Positions 1 to 8,904 are shown, numbered from the stretch's first letter. The stretch is DNA of 64,000 bases from JACMLD01 sp047602295 (GCA_047602295.1 JASGHP010000001.1:2852001-2916000); one strand, 5' to 3'. Numbers and translations: made by a program. The notes: generated from the sequence alone by a model not told the origin.

Positions 1-1845
1 AAAGACGATGGTTTTGTGGCACGTATTATAAAACCGGGTGGCGAGAACATGCCTGTAGATTTAAAAGAAGCCGTAGAATTGGAATACGGCAGCGATATTC
101 CTGAATTCTTCAAAAGCTTTTTTGACCAAACTTCCGGTTCGCAATCACGCTATTACAAAGTAGCTATACCTAATCTTGAGCCAGGCGATATACTTGAATA
201 TGCTTCTTATACAAAAAGCAAATTGGATGTAAGAGGTTCTGGATTTGTTGAGTTTGATCCGCAGTATGAAATTTGCAACAAAGGGTATCCCATCATGTAC
301 AATGAAATTGATATTGAGACGGATGATAAATCTTTCTTCAAATCATTGTCATTTAATGGTGCGCCTGAGTTTAAAAAAGAGCCGTCAGATGATAAAGACT
401 TTTTCCGATACGTATTTACAGATCGTGACAGGGGTGTAGAGAAAGACGTGAACTTTATAAATAAGTTACTGGTATACCCAATGGTAAAGTTCCAGGTTAT
501 TTATGCCAATAGCGAAAACGTAAAAGGGCTGTTGATTGGTGGCAAGGGTGAATTAAAAAATGGTTTTAGCAAAGAAGAACTGGCTTTAAGGGCTTATGAA
601 AACTATGCTGCAGCAGGCAATAACTGGGGTGATCCAAATTCTGCTTATGGTATTTATTATTATTGCCAATCAGAATTGCAAAAGCTGGGTGCAAAGGATT
701 GGAATGATCAGCAGTTTATCAAAAACGCTTATTATATCATTCGTAACAGGGTAGTGTTCCGCAATACTTATCTGCCAGACAGATGGTTTGCATTTATATT
801 TTCATTGCTGCTTACCAAACACAATATCAAATCGGAGTTGATAATAACCAACAGCAATACAATTGGCAAGCTTAAAGATATTCTGTTTGATGACGAAATA
901 AGGTATGCTGTTAGAGTGAATGATAAACTGTATTTCAATTGTACAGATCATTCCATACCTGGTGATTTGGTGCAAACGCTGTTGGGTAATGAAGCTTATA
1001 TTGTAAGTGAGCCTGCTAAAAGAAACCGCGAGCAGGATATAAAACCTATTGTACTGCCTAACAGCACAGCCGCAGATAATACAGTTTCATATTCTATCAC
1101 TGCAGCCATGCTACCTGATTTTAATGGAGTATCTATATCCAGAACAAGTGATTATACAGGGCTGGTAAAAACTGGAAATATAAATACTTCATTGCGCCTT
1201 ACCACATACATGCTGGATGATTATAAATATTACGAAGGCGCTTCACCAACAGAAAAACTGAAACCAAGAGAAGAGGAAGAATACGAGAAATCTATCAAGG
1301 CTTTAAAAGAAGAGTTTAAGAAAGCCAAGCCTGATTATGTAAAAGATCAATTGGAAAAAGAGTTTCAGCAAAAAGTAAAGTTTACCGATTTTAAAATTAC
1401 CAGCGATGGTCGTTCAGAAAAAAAGAAAGACCTGGTGCTGACAGAAGATTTTGAATTGAGCGGCCAGGTTAGAAAAGCAGGCAAAAAATACCTGGTGCCA
1501 CTTACCAGTCTTGTTGGTCCGCAATTACAGATTAAGAACAATGAACGGGATCGAAAGTATGATATCAATGTTGGTTATGCAAGAACGATTAGCTGGGCGG
1601 TCAATTTTAAAATACCAGACGGTTATACAGCATCTGGCATTAATGAACTAAATGCCAGTGTTGATAATGAAACGGGCAGCTTTACCTGTGTTGCAAAAGA
1701 AGAAGCTGGCAGCATTGTTTTAAAGATTACCAAAGTTTATAAGCAATCCAATATTGTAAAAGATAAATGGAAAGACATGCTGGCATTTATTGATGCAGCT
1801 TACAATGGTTCATACAAATACATTCTTTTAAAACCCAAAGGATGA
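1..1845 (+). CDS. DUF3857/transglutaminase-like protein, 5' truncated by window edge
   Basis: The frame is open from base 1 (the codons before the first GTG are sense codons), so the true N-terminus lies outside the window. What is visible, about 614 codons, looks like the end of a DUF3857 beta-sandwich (motif PNLEPGDILEY near residue 55), a central transglutaminase-like helical core and a long C-terminal beta-rich domain with a lysine/glutamate-rich stretch near residue 430. Bacteroidota proteins of this build are periplasmic and often lie near outer-membrane genes. The core segment that would carry the catalytic Cys (DRWFAFIFSLLL, near residue 258) has none, so I infer a non-catalytic fold. 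It ends with TGA immediately before a heptamer repeat array and faces gcvP convergently. The family assignment is fairly sure; the role is unknown. Confidence 0.75.
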   Translation, partial: KDDGFVARIIKPGGENMPVDLKEAVELEYGSDIPEFFKSFFDQTSGSQSRYYKVAIPNLEPGDILEYASYTKSKLDVRGSGFVEFDPQYEICNKGYPIMYNEIDIETDDKSFFKSLSFNGAPEFKKEPSDDKDFFRYVFTDRDRGVEKDVNFINKLLVYPMVKFQVIYANSENVKGLLIGGKGELKNGFSKEELALRAYENYAAAGNNWGDPNSAYGIYYYCQSELQKLGAKDWNDQQFIKNAYYIIRNRVVFRNTYLPDRWFAFIFSLLLTKHNIKSELIITNSNTIGKLKDILFDDEIRYAVRVNDKLYFNCTDHSIPGDLVQTLLGNEAYIVSEPAKRNREQDIKPIVLPNSTAADNTVSYSITAAMLPDFNGVSISRTSDYTGLVKTGNINTSLRLTTYMLDDYKYYEGASPTEKLKPREEEEYEKSIKALKEEFKKAKPDYVKDQLEKEFQQKVKFTDFKITSDGRSEKKKDLVLTEDFELSGQVRKAGKKYLVPLTSLVGPQLQIKNNERDRKYDINVGYARTISWAVNFKIPDGYTASGINELNASVDNETGSFTCVAKEEAGSIVLKITKVYKQSNIVKDKWKDMLAFIDAAYNGSYKYILLKPKG

Positions 1846-1878
1846 AAGGCGAGTAGCAAGTAGTGAATGGCTAGTGGG
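1844..1878 (+). repeat. Degenerate heptamer array A (about 5 units)
   Basis: Five consecutive 7-base units of the form GnnnGGC/GnGTAGY begin inside the TGA stop codon of the upstream gene. They run into the hairpin at 1878-1897. One of a family of period-7 arrays in this window. Confidence 0.55.
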
Positions 1879-1944
1879 GGCGAAAAATCTTTCGCCCTAA
1901 CATAGCAGCAAATATATAAATGGTAGGAAGGGGCAATTCCTACC
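1878..1944. terminator. Paired hairpins between convergent genes
   Basis: Two inverted repeats lie between the convergent transglutaminase-like gene and gcvP. The first has an 8-bp stem (GGGCGAAA 1878-1885 with TTTCGCCC 1890-1897, 4-nt loop). The second also has 8 bp (GGTAGGAA 1922-1929 with TTCCTACC 1937-1944, 7-nt loop). Neither is followed by a long T tract, so a terminator role is inferred from position only. Confidence 0.5.
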
Positions 1945-1965
1945 CCCAATTCCTATTGCTTCTCT

Positions 1966-2000
1966 ACCAATCAACAGATCAACCAATCAACTAACTCATA
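1966..2000. repeat. Degenerate heptamer array B at gcvP 3' end
   Basis: About five 7-base units related to TCAACnA (for example CAACCAA then TCAACTA). The array overlaps the gcvP stop codon at 1991-1993. Periodicity is visible, though units are more degenerate than in the arrays further right. Confidence 0.4.
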
Positions 2001-4870
2001 TAACTCTCCATCGGTTCGCAGGTGCAAACCAGGTTTCTGTCACCAAATGTATTGTTGATCCTTGCAACAGAAGGCCAGAATTTATTCTTTACCACATAAG
2101 CCAGCGGAAACGCAGCGTCTTCGCGTGAATATGGATGGTTCCATTCTGTGCTGCAAATAGTCCATTGTGTGTGTGGTGCATTCTTCAGCACATTGTTGGT
2201 TTTATCTGCCTTGCCGTTTTCAATAGATTTTATTTCTTCGTAAATGCCAATCATTGCATCACAAAAACGATCCAGCTCACCTTTGTCTTCACTTTCTGTA
2301 GGCTCAATCATAATGGTTCCTGGTACAGGGAAGCTCAATGTAGGGGCGTGGAAACCGTAATCGATCAATCGTTTTGCCACATCTTCCGCCTCTATTCCTG
2401 CGCTGGCTTTAAACGGACGAAGGTCTACGATGAATTCGTGTGCGCAAGTACCATTGGTACCCAGGTATAAGATGGGATAATATTTCTCCAGTCTTGCACG
2501 CATGTAGTTTGCATTAAGGATAGCATATTCTGTTGCCCGTTTCATGCCTTCTGCACCCAGCATTTTTATGTATGCATAGCTGATGAGCAGGATAGAAGCT
2601 GACCCATATCTTGCAGCAGAAACTGCGCCGCTTGTGCTGGCACCTTGTTCTGTAGCAGACACGTGGCCTGGCAGGTAAGGTTTTAGTTTGTCGTTTACGC
2701 AAATGGGGCCCATACCAGGACCACCGCCACCATGTGGTATAGCAAAAGTTTTGTGCAGGTTCAGGTGACAAACATCAGCGCCAATCATACCAGGAGAAGT
2801 TAATCCTACCTGTGCATTCATGTTAGCGCCATCCATATAAACCAATCCGCCATTGGCGTGTATAGTCTCACAAATTTCTATGATGCTTTCTTCGAACACA
2901 CCATGTGTGGAAGGATAAGTAACCATCAAAGCAGATAAGCTGTCTTTGTATTGTACTGCTTTCGCTTTTAAATCTGTTACATCAATATGTCCTTCATCAT
3001 CACTTTTTACTACTACCACTTTCATGCCCGCCATTACAGCGCTGGCAGGGTTGGTGCCATGTGCAGAAATAGGAATCAACACCACATTGCGGTGTGCATT
3101 GCCGTTAGCAATATGATAATCGCGGATAGCAAGTAGACCTGCATACTCGCCTTGTGCGCCGCTATTGGGCTGAAGGCTGCAAGCGGTAAAGCCGGTGATA
3201 TGACAGAGATAATCGCTCAGCTCATCAACAATTTGCTGGTAACCCAATGCCTGGTTGGCAGGGATAAATGGATGCAAACCGCCAAACTCCGGCCAGCTTA
3301 CCGGGATCAATTCAGTAGCTGCGTTCAGCTTCATGGTGCAACTGCCCAATGAAATCATAGAAGTATTCAAAGAAAGATCTTTGTTCTCCAGGAATTTCAG
3401 GTAACGCATCATCTGGCTTTCACTATGATGTGTATTGAATACTGCCTGCGTTAAGAAGGAAGAAGATCTTTTAAGCGCATCAGGAATGCCTGATGCAGTA
3501 TCATCGTCATCAAATACAATAGACGCTTCGCTATTGCCGGAAATGGTTTCAAACACGGAAACAATTTGCAGCACATCTCTCTGCATAGTTGTTTCATCTA
3601 TGCTGATGCCGATGTATTGATTGTTATAATAGCGAAAATTGATGCCATTCTGTTCTGCTACTTCTTTTACTTTGCCAGCATCTGCTACCTTAATTTTCAG
3701 CGTATCAAAGAAAGCGGTGTTGCTATTGGTAAAGCCCATCCTGATTAACTCTTCTGATAAAGTAGCTGCCAGCAGGGCTACACGCTGTGCAATTTTTTTC
3801 AAACCTTCTGCGCCGTGATAAACAGCATACATTGCCGCCATGTTTGCCAGCAAAGCTTGTGCAGTACAAATATTAGAAGTTGCTTTTTCTCTTTTAATGT
3901 GCTGCTCTCTTGTTTGCAATGCCATACGCAATGCACGATTTCCTTTGGCGTCAATGCTAACACCAATCAACCTGCCGGGAATGGATCTTTTAAATTCATC
4001 TTTGGTAGAGAAGAAAGCCGCATGCGGGCCGCCAAAGCCCATAGGAACGCCAAAACGCTGGGCAGACCCAATAGCAGCATCAGCGCCTAGTTCTCCGGGA
4101 GGTGTAAGTAATGTTAGTGCTAAAAGATCTGTGGCCATTACAACATAACCACCAACACCATGTATTTTATCAATGAAAGAACGATAATCTTCAACAGAAC
4201 CATTGTCGTTGGGATATTGCAGCAATGCCCCGAAGAAGCTGCTGTCAATATTGGCAGTTTTATAATCGCCGGAAACAATTTCAATGCCTATAGGCGCTGC
4301 ACGTGTAAGCAATACATCTTTTGTTTGCGGAAAGCTGGCTTCATCTACAAAAAATTTAGGCTGTTTTATTTCATCTGTTTTGTTTACATGATGAAAGAAC
4401 ATAGCCATTGCTTCTGCAGCAGCAGTGCCTTCATCCAGCAATGAAGCGTTGGCAATTGGTAGCGCTGTAAGGTCTGTAACAACCGTTTGAAAATTGAGCA
4501 GGCTTTCTAAACGACCTTGGGAGATTTCTGCCTGGTAAGGCGTGTATTGTGTGTACCAACCTGGGTTTTCAAAAATGTTTCTTAAGATAACGCTGGGAGT
4601 AATAGTGCCGTAATAACCCTGGCCGATATAGTTTTTAAAAACTTTGTTTTTTGAGGCTACTGTTTTCAGTTCCTGCAGGTATTCAAATTCGCTTTGCGGA
4701 AGCGGCGCTTCAAGCGGTTGTTTTAAACGGATAGAAGCGGGTATGGTTTTGCTTACTAATGCATCTATCGAATTTACGCCAATAGTTTGTAGCATTTCGC
4801 GGGTAGCGGCTTCGTTTACACCAATATGTCTTGCCTGGAATTCTGTGGATTGCTGCTCAAAAAGATTCAT
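1991..4870 (-). CDS. gcvP: Glycine dehydrogenase (decarboxylating), P-protein of the glycine cleavage system
   Basis: This 959-residue protein has the length and layout of a full single-chain P-protein, with two homologous aminotransferase-like halves. It decarboxylates glycine with PLP and passes the aminomethyl group to lipoylated GcvH. The PLP-lysine motif NLHKTFAIPHGGGGPG is intact, with the lysine near residue 706. The start is typical of the family (FEQQSTEFQARHIG). No gcvT or gcvH lies beside it, so the other subunits are encoded elsewhere, which is common in Bacteroidota. It is probably monocistronic: a TAnnTTTG promoter element lies upstream at 4904-4911 and the neighbour downstream is convergent. 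Confidence 0.97.
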   Translation of the reverse strand: MNLFEQQSTEFQARHIGVNEAATREMLQTIGVNSIDALVSKTIPASIRLKQPLEAPLPQSEFEYLQELKTVASKNKVFKNYIGQGYYGTITPSVILRNIFENPGWYTQYTPYQAEISQGRLESLLNFQTVVTDLTALPIANASLLDEGTAAAEAMAMFFHHVNKTDEIKQPKFFVDEASFPQTKDVLLTRAAPIGIEIVSGDYKTANIDSSFFGALLQYPNDNGSVEDYRSFIDKIHGVGGYVVMATDLLALTLLTPPGELGADAAIGSAQRFGVPMGFGGPHAAFFSTKDEFKRSIPGRLIGVSIDAKGNRALRMALQTREQHIKREKATSNICTAQALLANMAAMYAVYHGAEGLKKIAQRVALLAATLSEELIRMGFTNSNTAFFDTLKIKVADAGKVKEVAEQNGINFRYYNNQYIGISIDETTMQRDVLQIVSVFETISGNSEASIVFDDDDTASGIPDALKRSSSFLTQAVFNTHHSESQMMRYLKFLENKDLSLNTSMISLGSCTMKLNAATELIPVSWPEFGGLHPFIPANQALGYQQIVDELSDYLCHITGFTACSLQPNSGAQGEYAGLLAIRDYHIANGNAHRNVVLIPISAHGTNPASAVMAGMKVVVVKSDDEGHIDVTDLKAKAVQYKDSLSALMVTYPSTHGVFEESIIEICETIHANGGLVYMDGANMNAQVGLTSPGMIGADVCHLNLHKTFAIPHGGGGPGMGPICVNDKLKPYLPGHVSATEQGASTSGAVSAARYGSASILLISYAYIKMLGAEGMKRATEYAILNANYMRARLEKYYPILYLGTNGTCAHEFIVDLRPFKASAGIEAEDVAKRLIDYGFHAPTLSFPVPGTIMIEPTESEDKGELDRFCDAMIGIYEEIKSIENGKADKTNNVLKNAPHTQWTICSTEWNHPYSREDAAFPLAYVVKNKFWPSVARINNTFGDRNLVCTCEPMESYMS

Positions 4871-4903
4871 ACTTATAGTTGGGTATTACCTTAAAAAGAT
4901 GTG

Positions 4904-4911
4904 CAAAGGTA
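4904..4911 (-). promoter_or_regulatory. -7 promoter element for gcvP
   Basis: The minus strand reads TACCTTTG, an exact match to the Bacteroidota -7 consensus TAnnTTTG. It sits 33 nt before the gcvP ATG. No good -33 TTTG was found at the usual spacing. Confidence 0.55.
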
Positions 4912-5010
4912 ACACCTAACAAGCAGATAAAAAGGCTTTATGCAAACGGGTGCATAGCATGGGGAAATCTTTGAGAAACGGCAATGAACAATTTGTAGGT
5001 TAAATCGTAT

Positions 5011-5988
5011 TTAAGAACGGTTTTTTGTAAGCCACACAGCTTCAGGATGCTGATCATTAGCAGCAAATGCTTCAGTAGATGGGTGATTCTCCTCTGTAGT
5101 TTCTATTTTACGCATTTCTTCACTGGTATGCCGGCTGCCATCGTGGCTCCAGCCCGGGGGGCCAAACAGGTAGCGCAATTTGGTTCTCCAGGTAAGATCT
5201 TTTCTGCGCAGATCCTCTCCAATGCTTTTCCATTCGTGAAAAATGAGGTTAACCGGGGTTTGATCTTCCAGATTTTTGGTAAGCCCGTATTTTACCGCCT
5301 GGTATTCTTCAGCAGGCAATTCTGCCTGGAAAGTGCCAAACATTTTATCCCAGATAATGAGGAACATGCCCATGTTTTTATCCAGGTATTTTGGGTTGGA
5401 AGCATGGTGAACCCGGTGGTGAGAAGGCGTTACCAGTATGTATTCCAGCCAGCCAAGTTTGTTTACTTTTTCTGTATGCACCAATATGCCCCAGATTTGT
5501 GTGGCTGCATACACAAAAGCAATGTCTAAAGGTTTAAAACCCAGCAAGGCAATGGGAATGAAATAAAGGAACCGGTATAAGGGCTCCATTACAGAAGAAC
5601 GGAAGCCAACAGTAAAATTGAATTTTTGTGATGAATGATGCGTTACATGCGTGGCCCAAAACAAGCGGCATTCATGATCGAATCGGTGTAGCCAGTAATA
5701 CATGAAATCTTCCAAAACAAACAACGCTACCCAATACATCCAGCCTTCCTGCATAGCAGCAAAATGATGGTTGTAAAAGAAGGTAAGAATGATGCCAATG
5801 TAAATGCCCCTGAACAAAACATCAATGGCGGCATTGGCCAGCATCAGGTAAACATTTTGCACAGTGTCTTTTAAAGTATAGGAAGCCTGCCGCTGGATAT
5901 TGCTTAACAATATTTCAGCAGCAATTACCACCATGTAAAGAGGTGTGCTAATAAGGATTAACCATGTTTCCCGCGCCGTTGTTTCCAT
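5011..5988 (-). CDS. Sterol desaturase / fatty acid hydroxylase family membrane protein
   Basis: A 325-residue integral membrane protein of the di-iron fatty acid hydroxylase superfamily. The three histidine boxes are visible: HRFDH (HX3H), HVTHH (HX2HH) and HHRVHH (HX2HH), with hydrophobic spans before and between them. Members hydroxylate or desaturate sterols, carotenoids or acyl chains of lipids in the inner membrane; the substrate cannot be read from sequence. The C-terminal 80 residues are polar and rich in charged residues (FGPPGWSHDG, then a Glu/Lys-rich tail), as in many Bacteroidota members. It stands alone, with a TAnnTTTG element 24 nt before its ATG. Confidence 0.9.
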   Translation of the reverse strand: METTARETWLILISTPLYMVVIAAEILLSNIQRQASYTLKDTVQNVYLMLANAAIDVLFRGIYIGIILTFFYNHHFAAMQEGWMYWVALFVLEDFMYYWLHRFDHECRLFWATHVTHHSSQKFNFTVGFRSSVMEPLYRFLYFIPIALLGFKPLDIAFVYAATQIWGILVHTEKVNKLGWLEYILVTPSHHRVHHASNPKYLDKNMGMFLIIWDKMFGTFQAELPAEEYQAVKYGLTKNLEDQTPVNLIFHEWKSIGEDLRRKDLTWRTKLRYLFGPPGWSHDGSRHTSEEMRKIETTEENHPSTEAFAANDQHPEAVWLTKNRS

Positions 5989-6372
5989 ATACTGCTATGT
6001 TCAAAAAGTAGGCAAAAGTACAATAGAACGGTTAATCGGTTGCTAAATTGCAGTTAAAGGCGGCATTGGTTTGCAAAACGATCGGCGAAGATTTTGCCAC
6101 AGATTTACAGATTCTATTGTTGAACGCTTAAGACCAAAAGAAATTAATCTGCTTTCTTATAGTTTGGTTGCTGAAATAGATTAGCACAAATCTTTCCAAA
6201 TGCCTGACCGTGCCGGTCGTGTGGGCTTCTTAGATGAAATATTATAAAGGCAATTTGTGCTAATTTTTGCCAAAGGCAACCAATAATTTCTTGTACTTTA
6301 TATAAGAAGCTTCTAATGATTTATAATGTAGTCACCCGGTTAGCGGTTAATCTGTTAATCTGTGGCAACTCA
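5989..6372. other. 384-bp spacer with nested inverted repeats
   Basis: No gene was found here. It holds the promoter element at 6013-6020 and two nested inverted repeats. The outer arms are GCCACAGATT-type sequence at 6096-6113 and its complement at 6349-6366 (18 bp, one mismatch). The inner arms are TTAGCACAAAT at 6181-6191 and its perfect complement at 6253-6263. Confidence 0.6.
6013..6020 (-). promoter_or_regulatory. -7 promoter element for the fatty acid hydroxylase gene
   Basis: The minus strand reads TACTTTTG, an exact TAnnTTTG match 24 nt before the ATG at 5988. Confidence 0.5.
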
Positions 6373-7347
6373 TTACACCGTGCAAACGGGCTTGCTGCAA
6401 TCTTCATGTTCTCTTTCTGTCTCTAAAGTAATGTGCTGAATTTTTTTGTGCAGCAACTGGTGTTTTATTTCGTCCTTAATTTTCTTCTCATCTTCTATGC
6501 TGGTAGTGGTGGGTAAAACAAGATGAGCTGTTAACGCATTTTCTGTGGTGCTGATGGCCCAGATATGTATGTGGTGAAAATCTTTTACACCGGCAACTTT
6601 CATAGCAGTCGCTTTTATTTCGTCCAGTTTTATATCGGCTGGCACGCCGTCCAAAGAGAGGCGTAAGCTGTCCTTCAGCAAACGCCATGTACTGATAAGA
6701 ATCACCAATGCAATAACAACACTTAATGCACTGTCAAGCCAAAACCAACCGGTATAGGAAATGATAATGCCGCCAATCACCAGCCCTAATGACACCACTG
6801 CATCGCTCATCAGGTGGAGGTAAGCGCTTTTGATGTTCATGTCTTTTTCTTTGTCGCGCAAAAACAATAGAGCAGTAGAGCCATTAATAAGAATGCCAAT
6901 GGCAGCAATGATTGCAATTGTTCCTCCCTGTACCGGTTCTGGTGATATAAAACGATGAATGGCTTCATATACAATAGCGCCAATTGATAATACTAACACC
7001 ATGGAATTGAACAGCGCTACCAGGATAGAAGTTTTGCGATAGCCGTAAGTATACTGCTTGTTCGATTTTACTTTCAGCAATTTAAAAGCCAGTAGCGAAA
7101 GCGCCAATGCTCCAACGTCGGCCAGGTTGTGACCAGCATCGGATAATAAGGAAAGGGAATGAATAAAAAGTCCGGCCACTACTTCTATTACCACAAAAAT
7201 GAAATTGAGCGTAATGCCTACAATGAATGCTGTATTTACATGCGTAAGCACCACTGAATGGTCGTGGTGGTGATGCCCGTGATGATGGCCATTGTGTTCT
7301 CCGTGATGATGATCATCGTGATCTGAATGTTCGTGATGTGTTGCCAT
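6373..7347 (-). CDS. Cation diffusion facilitator (Zn2+/Co2+/Cd2+ : H+ antiporter, CzcD/ZitB type)
   Basis: A 324-residue CDF transporter with six predicted membrane spans. The N-terminus is a histidine-rich metal-binding leader (about 18 His in the first 30 residues), and a short cytosolic C-terminal domain ends in a Cys (DCSKPVCTV). Metal-site residues of the zinc subgroup are visible: SDAGHNLAD in the second span (D, H and D) and HLMSDAV in the fifth (HxxxD). Such proteins export Zn2+ and similar ions from the cytosol in exchange for protons. An A-type -7 element (TAACTTTA) lies 4 nt before the ATG, which suggests a leaderless mRNA. No metal-responsive regulator is adjacent. Confidence 0.94.
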   Translation of the reverse strand: MATHHEHSDHDDHHHGEHNGHHHGHHHHDHSVVLTHVNTAFIVGITLNFIFVVIEVVAGLFIHSLSLLSDAGHNLADVGALALSLLAFKLLKVKSNKQYTYGYRKTSILVALFNSMVLVLSIGAIVYEAIHRFISPEPVQGGTIAIIAAIGILINGSTALLFLRDKEKDMNIKSAYLHLMSDAVVSLGLVIGGIIISYTGWFWLDSALSVVIALVILISTWRLLKDSLRLSLDGVPADIKLDEIKATAMKVAGVKDFHHIHIWAISTTENALTAHLVLPTTTSIEDEKKIKDEIKHQLLHKKIQHITLETEREHEDCSKPVCTV

Positions 7348-7351
7348 ATAT

Positions 7352-7359
7352 TAAAGTTA
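7352..7359 (-). promoter_or_regulatory. -7-like element 4 nt before the CDF start codon
   Basis: The minus strand reads TAACTTTA (TAnnTTTG with G replaced by A), then exactly 4 nt, then ATG. The spacing places the transcription start on the A of the ATG. Confidence 0.45.
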
Positions 7360-7367
7360 GGAGAGCG

Positions 7368-7402
7368 TAAAAGCTACTAGCCATTAACTGCAAGCCTTTA
7401 TT
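7368..7402. repeat. Degenerate heptamer array between cdf and hairpin cluster
   Basis: About five 7-base units, of which four share the end AGC or AAC (for example TAAAAGC then TACTAGC). It lies just upstream of the CDF gene and next to the hairpin cluster at 7411-7511. Confidence 0.4.
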
Positions 7403-7410
7403 CGTCGTTC

Positions 7411-7511
7411 CGATGGACTATGCCCATCGTTGGCATATAGCGCTCCTTCGGAGCTTGTTGCAATAAGCCCTGAAAGGGCGGAATACCTCTGCGAAGGGTA
7501 TAGCCCTTCGC
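7411..7511. repeat. Cluster of four short hairpins, REP-like element
   Basis: Four compact inverted repeats follow each other in 100 bp: CGATGG/CCATCG (7411-7429), GCTCC/GGAGC (7442-7454), GCCCT/AGGGC (7467-7479) and GCGAAGGG/CCCTTCGC (7491-7511, perfect 8-bp stem). The segment is GC-richer than its surroundings and carries no ORF. The layout resembles a dispersed REP-like element or a composite structured RNA. Confidence 0.55.
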
Positions 7512-7528
7512 CACCTTGGTTGCATTTA

Positions 7529-7837
7529 TCAATCTTGCCCTTCCTCGTACAGCTTCAACCGGTTTTGCAATTGCATATTGCGTGCCTGCATCTCTCTTAG
7601 CTTAGCCAGCAAATGACCGATGGCTTCTATGCCTTCTACATTAATGTCTAAATCGTAATGCAGTCGGGTAAACCTTTCTACTTCTTCCAACTCGCTTTCT
7701 TTTATATAAGCTTGTTTCTCTATTACAATAACGTCTACCAGTCCATATTGCTGCAACGAGTCTATAAAAGACAATTCAATCTTATGATGAATGCAAAAAC
7801 TTTGTACAGGCACCAATTCATTGTTTTCCATACGCAT
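7529..7837 (-). CDS. cbpM: Chaperone modulator CbpM-like protein
   Basis: This 102-residue cytosolic protein is of the CbpM/MerR-like helical family that binds and inhibits the J-domain of CbpA. The N-terminus (VQSFCIHHKIELSFIDSLQQYGL) forms the helix-turn-helix-like part, followed by RLHYDLDINVEGIEAIGHLLAKLREM, the most conserved stretch of the family, and a short coiled-coil tail. It lies 2 nt downstream of the cbpA-like gene on the same strand, the standard cbpA-cbpM operon order. That context makes the name secure. The ATG at 7837 is preceded by the cbpA stop, so the two are probably translationally coupled. Confidence 0.9.
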   Translation of the reverse strand: MRMENNELVPVQSFCIHHKIELSFIDSLQQYGLVDVIVIEKQAYIKESELEEVERFTRLHYDLDINVEGIEAIGHLLAKLREMQARNMQLQNRLKLYEEGQD

Positions 7838-7839
7838 GA

Positions 7840-8742
7840 TTATTTTAGTGCAGCCAGTTGATTAAAAAGTTCTTTTTGCTGTTCTGTAAGGTTTGTGGGC
7901 AACTTCACATTGAATACTACAAATAAATCGCCAAACTGTCCTTCCTGTTTGTATATGGGAAAACCTTTTCCTTTTAATCTTACCTGTGTACCGTTTTGTG
8001 TGCCGGCGCTTACTTTCAGTTTTATTTTGCCAGACATAGCGTCTATCGTGGTTTCTCCACCTAATACTGCTGTATACAAATCAATGTCAGTATTCATGTA
8101 AAGATCGTTGCCGGCTCTTTTCACTTGGGGATCGTTGTTGATGACAAAAGTGATGTACAAGTCACCGGCAGGGCCATCATTTACACCCGGCGCTCCATAA
8201 CCTTTCAATTTTATTACCTGTCCGTTTTCTACACCGGCAGGAATGGTGATGCGCACATTCTTTCCATTTACAGTGAGCGTTTGCTGGTGCGTGGTATAAG
8301 CATCACGCAGGCTAAGTTTCAATTCTGCATTGTAATCCTGTCCTTTAAATTTTGTTTGCCTGCTACGGCCACCACCACCACCCTGGTTGCCAAACATAGA
8401 CGAGAAGAAAGAAGAGAAGTCTTCATCATCAAAACTGCTGCCGCCACCACCGCTGCTGTAAGAGCGATAACTATCATTATTGGCTTGCTGTTGCTTTGCG
8501 TTTTCAAACTGTTCTGCATGCTGCCAGTCTTTGCCGTACTGATCGTATTTTTTTCTTTTCTCCGGATCGCTCAACACTTCATTGGCTTCGTTAATCTGCT
8601 GAAATTTTTTATGCGCCTCTTTATCATTCGGATTAAGATCAGGATGATGCTTGCGTGCCAGTTTGCGGTACGCTTTTTTTATATCGTCTGCACTGGCTGT
8701 TTTAGAAATGCCCAGTGTTTGGTAATAGTCTATAAATGCCAT
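7840..8742 (-). CDS. cbpA: DnaJ-family co-chaperone, CbpA type (class II J-protein)
   Basis: A 300-residue J-protein. The J-domain is at residues 1-70 with the HPD motif (RKHHPDLNPND) that stimulates DnaK ATPase. A Gly/Ser-rich linker (about residues 90-125) and the two beta-sandwich peptide-binding C-terminal domains follow. No CxxCxGxG zinc-finger repeats are present, so this is the CbpA/class II type rather than DnaJ. It pairs with cbpM 2 nt downstream. On its minus strand a TAATTTTA element lies exactly 4 nt before the ATG, again predicting a leaderless transcript, and a heptamer array overlaps that promoter. Confidence 0.95.
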   Translation of the reverse strand: MAFIDYYQTLGISKTASADDIKKAYRKLARKHHPDLNPNDKEAHKKFQQINEANEVLSDPEKRKKYDQYGKDWQHAEQFENAKQQQANNDSYRSYSSGGGGSSFDDEDFSSFFSSMFGNQGGGGGRSRQTKFKGQDYNAELKLSLRDAYTTHQQTLTVNGKNVRITIPAGVENGQVIKLKGYGAPGVNDGPAGDLYITFVINNDPQVKRAGNDLYMNTDIDLYTAVLGGETTIDAMSGKIKLKVSAGTQNGTQVRLKGKGFPIYKQEGQFGDLFVVFNVKLPTNLTEQQKELFNQLAALK

Positions 8743-8746
8743 GGTA

Positions 8747-8754
8747 TAAAATTA
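8747..8754 (-). promoter_or_regulatory. -7-like element 4 nt before the cbpA start codon
   Basis: The minus strand reads TAATTTTA, four bases (tacc), then ATG. The element is contiguous with heptamer array C. Confidence 0.45.
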
Positions 8755-8786
8755 GCAATTAGTAATTAATAATTAGTAATTGAGGT
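8752..8786. repeat. Degenerate heptamer array C (TTAGTAA type)
   Basis: Five consecutive 7-base units: four of type TTARYAA and a divergent fifth. This array is the inverted partner of array D at 8940-8974. Confidence 0.65.
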
Positions 8787-8904
8787 GCCTGTATTGTTAG
8801 CCGTTAACACAAGGTTGGTATTGGATTGATTCGACACATGATTCGCTATGTTTCTCGGTGGATATATTTGTTCTTTCTTAAAAAAAACTGCTTCAATAAA
8901 AGAA

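Noticed and set aside
2514..2771. Many open frames antisense or out of frame within gcvP, the TPR gene, the GH2 gene and the glycosyltransferases
   Set aside because: They overlap long conserved genes completely and carry no domains of their own.
6373..6400. The Cys-rich C-terminal end of the CDF protein (DCSKPVCTV) as a separate metal-binding peptide
   Set aside because: It is continuous with the transporter frame and too short to be an independent product.
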